From: Cytophagales bacterium
Lineage (GTDB): Bacteria > Bacteroidota > Bacteroidia > Cytophagales > Cyclobacteriaceae
Assembly: GCA_003500135.1 (NCBI GenBank)
Contig: DNTA01000242.1
Span: 1 to 23,408 of the forward strand
Direction of reading: 5' to 3'
Length of the DNA stretch: 23,408 nt
Position numbers and translations under genes: made by a program. The notes below the pieces were generated by a model. It searched no databases and was not told where the DNA came from. It saw nothing but the letters and a program-made list of their open reading frames with translations. This document shows positions 1 through 5,537 of the stretch, one piece after another; position 1 is the stretch's first letter; each line of letters starts with the position of its first letter.

Positions 1-173
1 ATGTTTTCGATTATTACGAGGGCGATAAAATTGATGAAAGCAAAAAGGCATATGCTTTGGGTTTTATTTTACAGGATGACCGCAAGACACTAACTGATAA
101 GGTAATTGACAAGGTGATGGACCGGTTAATTCAGGTATATGAAAAAGAATTAGGTGCAGTAATACGCAAATAA
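1..173 (+). CDS. pheT: Phenylalanine--tRNA ligase beta subunit, C-terminal end (partial)
   Basis: The window opens inside a gene whose last 56 or so codons read from base 3 to a TAA at 171-173. The fragment contains FDYYEGDKIDESKKAYALG followed by LTDKVIDKVMDRLI. This is the usual end of the bacterial PheT FDX-ACB (anticodon-binding-fold) domain, in which a GxxI/LPxGKKSxAxx-type strand precedes a final LTDxEV-like helix. PheT pairs with PheS to charge tRNA-Phe in the cytoplasm. The next gene starts only 2 bases after the stop, so the two are probably co-transcribed. The 5' part lies outside the window. The identification rests on a short fragment, but the pattern is characteristic and the order pheT - coiled coil - zapA fits Bacteroidota genomes. 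Confidence 0.8.
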   Translation, partial: VFDYYEGDKIDESKKAYALGFILQDDRKTLTDKVIDKVMDRLIQVYEKELGAVIRK

Positions 174-175
174 AT

Positions 176-472
176 ATGGACAGAGACAGGTTAAGCACAG
201 AGCTTTTGACACTCGAAAGGAAACTTCGGATGCTTTTGAAGGAATATAAAATACTGAAAAGTGACCATGAAAAACTGAAAGCTGAAAATCTTGACTTGAA
301 ACTGCTCGTTGGCGAAAAAGATAAGCGCCTAAATGACTTTCATAATAAAATTAAAATTAGTACAATTGTAGATAGTATTTCGACGGGAGATCAAGAGGCT
401 TCGGAAGTTAAAAAGAAGATAGATAATTACATTAGGGAAATTGATAAGTGCATGGAATACCTGCACAAATAG
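176..472 (+). CDS. Small coiled-coil protein, possible ZapB-like division factor
   Basis: This 98-residue protein is highly charged and largely helical, with no signal peptide or membrane segment. Residues 1-60 show heptad-like spacing of Leu/Ile among Lys/Glu (RLSTELLTLERKLRMLLKEY), followed by a short break near residues 65-75 and a second helix. It starts 2 bases after pheT and ends 21 bases before zapA, so it belongs to the same transcription unit. ZapA works with small coiled-coil partners such as ZapB at the FtsZ ring, and a gene of this shape directly upstream of zapA in Bacteroidota is a reasonable ZapB analogue. That role is inferred from position and shape, not from a recognised signature. 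It could be an unrelated coiled-coil protein. Confidence 0.75.
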   Translation: MDRDRLSTELLTLERKLRMLLKEYKILKSDHEKLKAENLDLKLLVGEKDKRLNDFHNKIKISTIVDSISTGDQEASEVKKKIDNYIREIDKCMEYLHK

Positions 473-493
473 TCAGGTAAATATAATTTCCTT

Positions 494-781
494 ATGAAGG
501 AACTTTCAATTAAAATTAAAATAGCAGATAGGGAATATCCCATGAAAGTTGATGCCAACGACGAAGGATTAATTCGTGTGGCAGGTAAAAAGATCAATGA
601 AAAGCTAAAATTATACCGGGATCAATTTGGAATTGACGATAAACAGGATTTGCTCGCCATGGTAGCATTTGACAATTTATTTGAGAAACTACGTTTAGAT
701 ACCAGTGAAGAAACTACCGGTGATACTGCTTTAGAGAAAATAACCTATCTAAACCGATTAATATCTGAGGAGTTAGGATAA
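494..781 (+). CDS. zapA: Cell division protein ZapA
   Basis: The 95-residue product begins [23 protein letters not shown] and continues [15 protein letters not shown]. This is the beta-hairpin plus helix of the ZapA family, which usually opens with I-I-G-x-Y and an E-E-x-L-R-x-A segment. A helical second half with [14 protein letters not shown] matches the family's dimerisation coiled coil, and the length is normal (about 90-110). ZapA binds FtsZ in the cytoplasm and bundles filaments at midcell. The gene sits between the coiled-coil gene and rny on the same strand. The ATG at 494 gives the expected N terminus. The basis is family pattern plus synteny. Confidence 0.88.
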   Translation: MKELSIKIKIADREYPMKVDANDEGLIRVAGKKINEKLKLYRDQFGIDDKQDLLAMVAFDNLFEKLRLDTSEETTGDTALEKITYLNRLISEELG

Positions 782-854
782 TCGGTTTACCTTCATACAT
801 CTTCCTATAATTCCGTCCTTTCGATCGCCAGTCACCTTAAAATATACCAAAAGT

Positions 855-2420
855 ATGATTGACATTATAGTTATGGTTATCGTTGCCATAGTGGCGCTGA
901 TAGCCGGAATAGTGATTGGCAGGGTGCTTTTAAAAAAAGCATATAAGCAGGAAGAAGATAAAGCGCGCGAACAGGCGGAAATGATCGTAAAAGAAGCTGA
1001 ACTTAAAGGTGAGGCCATCAAAAAAGACAAGATACTGGAAGCCAAGGAGAAGTTTCTTAAGTTAAAAAGTGAATTCGAGGAAGAAGCCAACAAAAAGAAA
1101 AACCAGATCATTTCAAATGAAAACAAGCTCAAGCAGCGGGAGCAGGTCATCAGCAAACAAATTGAAGATAACAAAAGAAGGGAAGCAGAGCTGGACAGTT
1201 TGAAGGAAAATCTCACTGCACAAATGGAAATCGTCAATAAAAGGCGAAATGAGCTTGAAAAAATTAAACTGGAACAGGTGACTGCTCTGGAAAAGGTAGC
1301 TAATCTTTCCGCTGAGGAAGCCCGCAACAGGTTGGTAGAAACATTGCAAGAGGAAGCGCAAACAAAGGCTTCGTCATTCATCAAGGAAATTATGGAAGAA
1401 GCCAAGCTTTCCGCTAATAAGCAAGCCAAAAAAGTTGTGATTGAAGCCATTCAAAGAACGGCCACCGAAAACACGATTGAGAATTGTGTTTCGGTTTTCA
1501 ACATTGAGAGCGATGATATTAAAGGAAAGATCATTGGAAGGGAAGGCCGGAATATCAGGGCCTTGGAATCGGCGACCGGAGTAGAAATCATTGTTGATGA
1601 CACGCCAGAGGCCATTATTATTTCCGGTTTTGATCCTGTCCGACGTGAAATTGCACGACTATCACTACATCGACTAGTTACAGATGGAAGGATACACCCA
1701 GCAAGAATTGAGGAAGTGGTGGGTAAAACCACTAAGAACATAGAAGAAGAAATTGTCGAAATTGGTGAAAGGACGGTAATTGACCTTGGAATCCATGGAG
1801 TACATCCCGAATTGATCAAGATGGTCGGCAGAATGCGATTTCGTTCATCATATGGACAGAACCTTCTTCAACACTCAAGAGAAGTGGCCAAGCTTTGTGC
1901 AATCATGGCGTCAGAACTTGGCTTAAATGCAAAACATGCCAAACGTGCCGGTTTATTGCACGATATTGGAAAAGTATGGCCGGAGGAACCTGAAATGCCA
2001 CACGCATTATTAGGGATGGAGCTTGCAAAAAAATATAAGGAGCACCCAGATGTATGCAACGCAATAGGCGCTCACCACGACGAAATTGAAATGACAGCCA
2101 TGATTTCCCCGATTATTCAGACATGCGATGCAATTTCAGGATCGAGACCTGGAGCAAGAAGAGAAATCATGGAGTCGTACCTGAAGCGACTTAAAGAGCT
2201 GGAAGAAATAGCATTGAATTTTGACGGAGTAAATAAATGCTACGCTATCCAGGCAGGACGAGAACTCAGGGTCATTGTTGATGCTGAATCTGTATCCGAC
2301 AGTATTGCAGGTCAAATGTCATTTGATATCTCACAAAAAATTGAGAAAGAAATGCAGTATCCCGGACAGATAAAAGTCACTGTGATCAGGGAAATGCGTT
2401 CGATAGCCTATGCAAAGTAA
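855..2420 (+). CDS. rny: Ribonuclease Y (membrane-anchored endoribonuclease)
   Basis: The 521-residue protein has the full RNase Y layout. An N-terminal membrane helix lies at about 1-25 ([19 protein letters not shown]). A long Lys/Glu-rich coiled coil spans about 30-200. The KH domain at about 215-275 carries the [11 protein letters not shown] loop. The HD domain at about 335-430 has its HD pair at H369-D370 in LLHDIGK. The length matches the usual 510-520. RNase Y starts mRNA decay at the inner face of the membrane. It is preceded by zapA with a 73-base gap in which nothing else is visible, and followed by a two-way terminator. All catalytic motifs appear intact. Confidence 0.97.
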   Translation: MIDIIVMVIVAIVALIAGIVIGRVLLKKAYKQEEDKAREQAEMIVKEAELKGEAIKKDKILEAKEKFLKLKSEFEEEANKKKNQIISNENKLKQREQVISKQIEDNKRREAELDSLKENLTAQMEIVNKRRNELEKIKLEQVTALEKVANLSAEEARNRLVETLQEEAQTKASSFIKEIMEEAKLSANKQAKKVVIEAIQRTATENTIENCVSVFNIESDDIKGKIIGREGRNIRALESATGVEIIVDDTPEAIIISGFDPVRREIARLSLHRLVTDGRIHPARIEEVVGKTTKNIEEEIVEIGERTVIDLGIHGVHPELIKMVGRMRFRSSYGQNLLQHSREVAKLCAIMASELGLNAKHAKRAGLLHDIGKVWPEEPEMPHALLGMELAKKYKEHPDVCNAIGAHHDEIEMTAMISPIIQTCDAISGSRPGARREIMESYLKRLKELEEIALNFDGVNKCYAIQAGRELRVIVDAESVSDSIAGQMSFDISQKIEKEMQYPGQIKVTVIREMRSIAYAK

Positions 2421-2434
2421 ACCATTGTTATAAA

Positions 2435-2468
2435 CAAAAAAGGCAACCTCAATGAGGTTGCCTTTTTT
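2435..2468. terminator. Bidirectional terminator between rny and sucD
   Basis: An 11-base perfect stem (AGGCAACCTCA at 2441-2451 with TGAGGTTGCCT at 2453-2463) is flanked by an A run on the left and a T run on the right, so it can end transcription from both sides. It lies 20 bases after the rny stop and about 20 bases beyond the sucD stop on the opposite strand. Confidence 0.85.
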
Positions 2469-2487
2469 TATATTCGATTATTTTGAT

Positions 2488-3360
2488 CTAAGCTGTTACA
2501 CCGGCCAATGTCACTCCTATTTCGGCAGGAGATTCAACAACTCTTAAACCGCAAGATCTCATGATCTCCATTTTAGCTTCGGCAGTATCATCAGCGCCAC
2601 CAATGATGGCGCCTGCATGCCCCATCCTTCTGCCCGGAGGAGCGGTTTGCCCTGCAATAAAACCCACAACTGGTTTCGGATTGCCCTGCTCCTTGATCCA
2701 TCTTGCAGCTTCAGCTTCATAGTTACCCCCAATTTCCCCGATCATTACAATCGCATCAGTATCAGGATCGTTCATCAGAAATTCAACCGCTTCTTTTGTT
2801 GAAGTACCAATCACCGGGTCACCACCAATACCGATTGCCGTAGAAATACCAAGTCCGGCTTTTACGATTTGATCTGCTGCCTCATAAGTCAAGGTACCCG
2901 ATTTAGAAACGATGCCAATTTTTCCGGGCTTAAATACAAAACCTGGCATAATTCCTACTTTGGCTTCACCTGGTGATATTACCCCTGGACAATTCGGGCC
3001 AATTAAGATCGAACCATGCTCTTTTAAATAAGCTTTGGCCTTGATCATGTCAGCTGTAGGTATGCCCTCGGTTATGGTAATAATTACACCGATCCCCGCT
3101 TCTGCTGCTTCCATTATTGCATCAGCGGCAAAAGCAGGTGGCACGAAAATGATCGATACATCAGCGCCAGCCAGCTCTACGGCTTCTTTTACTGTATTAA
3201 AAACAGGCCGTTCAAGATGTTTTTGTCCTCCTTTCCCAGGTGTAACCCCTCCTACTACATTCGTTCCATACTCAATCATTTGCTGAGCGTGGAATGAACC
3301 TTCGGAACCTGTGAAACCCTGAACTATGACTTTTGAATCTTTATTTACTAAAACACTCAT
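2488..3360 (-). CDS. sucD: Succinate--CoA ligase (ADP-forming) subunit alpha
   Basis: This is the 290-residue alpha subunit of succinyl-CoA synthetase, which makes ATP or GTP from succinyl-CoA in the TCA cycle. The N-terminal CoA-binding Rossmann segment reads [20 protein letters not shown]. The central part has [20 protein letters not shown], and the phosphohistidine site is in [11 protein letters not shown] near residue 245. The frame is open 19 codons further upstream, to 3417. However, the ATG at 3358-3360 gives the family's standard start ([16 protein letters not shown]), and a good promoter overlaps the extra codons, so this start is chosen. The beta subunit gene is not in the window, and separate sucC and sucD loci are not unusual in this phylum. 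Confidence 0.96.
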   Translation of the reverse strand: MSVLVNKDSKVIVQGFTGSEGSFHAQQMIEYGTNVVGGVTPGKGGQKHLERPVFNTVKEAVELAGADVSIIFVPPAFAADAIMEAAEAGIGVIITITEGIPTADMIKAKAYLKEHGSILIGPNCPGVISPGEAKVGIMPGFVFKPGKIGIVSKSGTLTYEAADQIVKAGLGISTAIGIGGDPVIGTSTKEAVEFLMNDPDTDAIVMIGEIGGNYEAEAARWIKEQGNPKPVVGFIAGQTAPPGRRMGHAGAIIGGADDTAEAKMEIMRSCGLRVVESPAEIGVTLAGVTA

Positions 3361-3378
3361 TATGTTATACTTTTTTGA

Positions 3379-3409
3379 CAAAAATAGAACTTTCCCTTTC
3401 TTGCACAAA
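3379..3409 (-). promoter_or_regulatory. Bacteroidota-type promoter for sucD
   Basis: On the minus strand a -33 TTTG (complement of 3406-3409) is followed after 19 bases by TATTTTTG (complement of 3379-3386). This matches the Bacteroidota sigma pattern TTTG-N19-21-TAnnTTTG exactly. Transcription would begin about 10-15 bases before the sucD ATG at 3360, giving a very short leader. This also argues against the longer upstream start. Confidence 0.6.
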
Positions 3410-3512
3410 GCAACCATTTACAAATCACTTTGCCCATGGTTTCTTTTAATTTTACATAGACACATTGTTTGCTTAACCAATTTTTTCATATTTTGATTTA
3501 CAAATTTTAAAA

Positions 3513-4340
3513 ATGAAGAAAAGAGCACCCTGGCGCAATCATTGGTATCGAATAATATTTGAAGCCGAATCCCCAGGCGGTAGGTTATTTGATATACTAT
3601 TGTTGATTTTTATCATTCTCAGTGTGATCATTGTAGCTTTAGAGAGCGTTGATTCCATTGAAAACAAATATGGTCTCTGGCTTCGAAGAACGGAGTGGTT
3701 CCTGACCATTATATTTACCCTGGAATATTTTGCCCGTATAGCCACTTCCTTTAAACCTAAACAATATATTTTCAGTTTTTTTGGCATTATTGACCTGCTG
3801 GCAATATTGCCCACCTATCTAAGTCTTATTTTTGCAGGCACACATGCGTTGATCGTCATACGAATTCTAAGGTTACTTAGAATGTTTAGGATACTTAAGT
3901 TGGTCCAGTTTCTTGGCGAGGCCAACACACTCCTTTCCGCCATTAAAAATAGCATGCCTAAAATTATAGTATTCATTTTTGCGGTTTCCTGCTTATCAGT
4001 CATTATTGGCACCACCATGTATATTATTGAAGGACCGGAAAATGGATTTACTTCAATACCTCGTAGTATTTATTGGACCATCGTAACGCTCACTACAGTT
4101 GGTTATGGTGATATAGCTCCTCGAACAATTCCCGGGCAAATGCTGGCAACTTTTATAATGATCATAGGATATGGGATAATTGCTGTTCCTACGGGAATAG
4201 TTTCAGCTAGCTTTGTTAAAGAACAAAAATCATTAGTTGATCAAAAAGATTTAGTTTGCCCCGATTGCGGAAAAATTCAAAAAAACAAACAACCAAACTT
4301 CTGCTGGAACTGCGGACACCAATTTAAGTATCCGCAATAA
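3513..4340 (+). CDS. Voltage-gated-type potassium channel with C-terminal zinc ribbon
   Basis: This 275-residue membrane protein has six predicted membrane helices. S1 is at about 27-45 and S2-S3 at about 60-105. An S4-like helix with regularly spaced arginines (R117, R120, R123, R126 in VIRILRLLRMFRILKL) follows, and S5 is at about 150-172. A pore loop carries the K+ selectivity filter TVGYGD at 195-200, and S6 is at about 207-230. Such channels form tetramers that pass K+ across the inner membrane. After S6 there is no RCK or cyclic-nucleotide domain. Instead residues 249-267 form a CPxC...CWNC zinc ribbon (C249, C252, C264, C267). The gene stands alone: sucD diverges from it, and no gene follows closely. 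The function is clear at family level; gating and physiological role are not. Confidence 0.92.
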   Translation: MKKRAPWRNHWYRIIFEAESPGGRLFDILLLIFIILSVIIVALESVDSIENKYGLWLRRTEWFLTIIFTLEYFARIATSFKPKQYIFSFFGIIDLLAILPTYLSLIFAGTHALIVIRILRLLRMFRILKLVQFLGEANTLLSAIKNSMPKIIVFIFAVSCLSVIIGTTMYIIEGPENGFTSIPRSIYWTIVTLTTVGYGDIAPRTIPGQMLATFIMIIGYGIIAVPTGIVSASFVKEQKSLVDQKDLVCPDCGKIQKNKQPNFCWNCGHQFKYPQ

Positions 4341-4661
4341 ATCGGGTCAATATTATAATTGTTTAAGCGAATAAAAAATAAAGTTGTAATTATCACTATA
4401 TAGAACATCGACTTAATTTCAGTATATTATTTGGCCTTAATGACAAATGCATCACTTATATTTTGATTATTATTATACCGGAAATACAGAATACACAATC
4501 TGCCCCTAAGTAACAACAATACACTTATTAACAATGTCGTAATTGGAACGATTTAAACCTCCTTCAATTAACAATTACATAATTTTCATGTAGCCTAATT
4601 ACATTTTATGTATATTTTTCATATTTAGTTTATAATATTTTTAGTTTTTACGTATAAATAC
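4341..4661. other. AT-rich intergenic region, no gene seen
   Basis: These 321 bases between the channel gene and the tRNA-like array are very A/T rich and hold no open frame with recognisable protein character. No clear terminator follows the channel gene. The far right end approaches the promoter-like box at 4662-4669. Nothing else can be supported here. Confidence 0.6.
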
Positions 4662-4669
4662 TAAGTTTG
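4662..4669 (+). promoter_or_regulatory. Possible -7 element for the tRNA-like array
   Basis: TAAGTTTG is a full match to the Bacteroidota -7 consensus TAnnTTTG and lies 33 bases before the first tRNA-like gene. At the usual 19-21 base spacing the -33 position is only TTTT rather than TTTG, so this is a half-supported promoter. Orientation and distance fit a short leader before 4702. Confidence 0.45.
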
Positions 4670-4701
4670 TATCAAACAAAAGGCTAGTTTTTTGAAATAA
4701 T

Positions 4702-4825
4702 TGTAAGGTGATGAAACTGGCAGACATGCCCTCCTGTCCCGGGGGTGGAGGTTCGGGAAAAACTGCGTGTGTTGATCAGACATGTGGCTAACTACTCCGT
4801 GAAGGTTCGAATCCTTCCCTTACAG
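4702..4825 (+). ncRNA. tRNA-like RNA, copy 1 (anticodon-position GUC, giant variable arm)
   Basis: The sequence folds as a cloverleaf. The acceptor stem is TGTAAGG (4702-4708) with CCTTACA (4818-4824), seven Watson-Crick pairs, followed by discriminator G4825. T8-G9 are followed by a 3-pair D stem, ATG/CAT, around a GAAACTGGCAGA-type loop like that of Leu tRNAs. The anticodon stem CCCTC (4729-4733) pairs with GGGGG (4741-4745) around the 7-base loop CTGTCCC, with U33 in place and GUC at 4736-4738. The T arm GAAGG-TTCGAAT-CCTTC is canonical. The variable region (4746-4800) is 55 bases: a closing stem TGGAG/CTCCG and an inner hairpin at 4763-4787. CCA is not encoded; CTA follows the discriminator. 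It may be a chargeable tRNA, a non-translating tRNA mimic or a tRNA-derived regulatory RNA. The fold is read by eye. Confidence 0.75.
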
Positions 4826-4828
4826 CTA

Positions 4829-4855
4829 CAAGCAAAGGCATAAGGCCTAAGCTTG
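4829..4855 (+). other. Linker hairpin between copies 1 and 2
   Basis: CAAGC (4829-4833) pairs with GCTTG (4851-4855), and inside it AGGC (4836-4839) pairs with GCCT (4845-4848) across an AA/AA internal loop. No T run follows, so it is not a standard terminator. It may instead separate and help process the units. The same hairpin recurs after copy 2. Confidence 0.5.
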
Positions 4856-4874
4856 CATTAACATTTTAACATAT

Positions 4875-4998
4875 TGTAAGGTGATGAAACTGGCAGACAT
4901 GCCCTCCTGTCCCGGGGGTGGAGGTTCGGGAAAAACTGCGTGTGTTGATCAGACATGTGGCTAACTACTCCGTGGAGGTTCGAATCCTTCCCTTACAG
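4875..4998 (+). ncRNA. tRNA-like RNA, copy 2 (anticodon-position GUC, giant variable arm)
   Basis: This copy is almost identical to the unit at 4702-4825 and has the same length of 124 bases. Acceptor TGTAAGG (4875-4881) pairs with CCTTACA (4991-4997), with G4998 as discriminator. GUC is at 4909-4911 in the loop CTGTCCC. The visible change within the unit is in the T stem, where GAAGG becomes GGAGG; opposite CCTTC this turns an A-U pair into a G-U pair, so pairing is kept. The 55-base variable region is unchanged. Retained pairing suggests the copy is functional rather than decaying. What charges or uses it is unknown. Confidence 0.73.
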
Positions 4999-5001
4999 CT
5001 A

Positions 5002-5028
5002 CGAGCAAAGGCATAAGGCCTAAGCTTG
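5002..5028 (+). other. Linker hairpin between copies 2 and 3
   Basis: This is the same hairpin as at 4829-4855, with one A-to-G change in the left arm (CGAGC in place of CAAGC). Opposite GCTTG the change makes a G-U pair instead of A-U, so the stem is preserved. Confidence 0.5.
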
Positions 5029-5047
5029 CATTAACAATTTAACATAT

Positions 5048-5186
5048 TGTAAGGTGATGAAACTGGCAGACATGCCCTCCTGTCCCGGGGGTGGAGGTAC
5101 GATAATTATCGAAAGGGATAAAGCTAATGCGATGATCAGGCATTATGCCTAACTGCTCCGTGGAGGTTCGAATCCTTCCCTTACAG
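5048..5186 (+). ncRNA. tRNA-like RNA, copy 3 (longer, diverged variable arm)
   Basis: The core is the same as in the other copies: acceptor TGTAAGG (5048-5054) with CCTTACA (5179-5185), discriminator G5186, GUC at 5082-5084, and T arm GGAGG-TTCGAAT-CCTTC. The variable region (5092-5161) is 70 bases and largely different in sequence. The closing stem TGGAG (5092-5096)/CTCCG (5156-5160) is kept. A palindrome CGATAATTATCG at 5100-5111 replaces the short GTTCGGGAAAA-type segment. The inner hairpin is TAATGC (5125-5130)/GCATTA (5140-5145) around GATGATCAG. The loop has the same 9-base length as in copy 1 and nearly the same sequence, while the stem bases differ in compensating pairs. This pattern supports a conserved structure under selection. 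Confidence 0.72.
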
Positions 5187-5196
5187 CTATCATCTT

Positions 5197-5234
5197 AAAG
5201 GCTGCCATAAATCAATGGCAGCCTTTATTGTTTC
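5197..5234 (+). terminator. Terminator of the tRNA-like array
   Basis: A 12-base perfect stem, AAAGGCTGCCAT (5197-5208) with ATGGCAGCCTTT (5215-5226), has a 6-base loop and is followed by the T-rich ATTGTTT. It begins 11 bases after the third unit and so closes the array's transcript on the + strand. Confidence 0.8.
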
Positions 5235-5537
5235 CCCAATAAATTATCCTTTCTTTTTACTATATCATTGCTCTGAAACCAGATAATTGAGCATTTCCAA
5301 AAACCACTTAATCCAAAATTTACTGTTCAGTGGTGTCTGATATTCATGTTAAAAGCTTCCATCGATCAAATTAAACCTCCGTAATCAATACCCGGTAAAC
5401 TGAAACCTTAAAAAGTGAATTTAATCCCCTTTTATTTTGTTATAAATACAGACACCAAGGCGATTAAATTACGGGTATTTTACCTTCATACGAAAACGTT
5501 TAGTATATAGCTTTTTTTATAGTTTAACCAGACCGTC
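5235..5537. other. Leader region of the hydrogenase operon, no gene seen
   Basis: About 300 A/T-rich bases separate the array terminator from hoxF. No convincing TTTG / TAnnTTTG pair, riboswitch-like fold or operator repeat could be picked out by eye. The operon promoter must lie here or read in from further upstream, but its position is not supported. Confidence 0.5.

Larger units (their letters stand above)
4702..5186 (+). repeat. Tandem array of three tRNA-like units, 173-base period
   Basis: Three head-to-tail units start at 4702, 4875 and 5048, so both steps are exactly 173 bases. Each unit is a 124-139 base tRNA-like sequence; a 49-base linker follows each of the first two. The first two units are nearly identical. 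The third keeps the acceptor, D, anticodon and T arms but has a different, longer variable region, and its linker is replaced by a terminator. Spacers are not unique sequences of constant size, so this is not a CRISPR array. The arrangement points to duplication of a transcribed RNA gene. Confidence 0.9.

Noticed and set aside
773..1450. A 225-codon open frame on the minus strand opposite rny
   Set aside because: It is rich in Ser, Leu and Cys with no family pattern, and lies over the Lys/Glu coiled coil of RNase Y; it is the antisense reading of that region.
3361..3417. Longer N terminus for sucD starting at 3417
   Set aside because: The extra 19 residues do not belong to the family, and a well-matched promoter overlaps them; the ATG at 3360 gives the standard start.
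4555..4562. AAACCTCC, complementary to the GGAGGTT in the tRNA-like units, also present near 5383
   Set aside because: An eight-base complement in an AT-rich region is expected by chance, and no further pairing extends it.
4702..4825. tmRNA or tRNA-Sec
   Set aside because: There is no tag reading frame and no tmRNA-type ends. The anticodon position is GUC rather than UCA, and the acceptor and T stems are the ordinary 7 and 5 pairs.
4702..5186. CRISPR array
   Set aside because: Only three units with a 173-base period; the shared parts fold as tRNA arms, the linkers are nearly identical rather than unique, and no cas genes are present.
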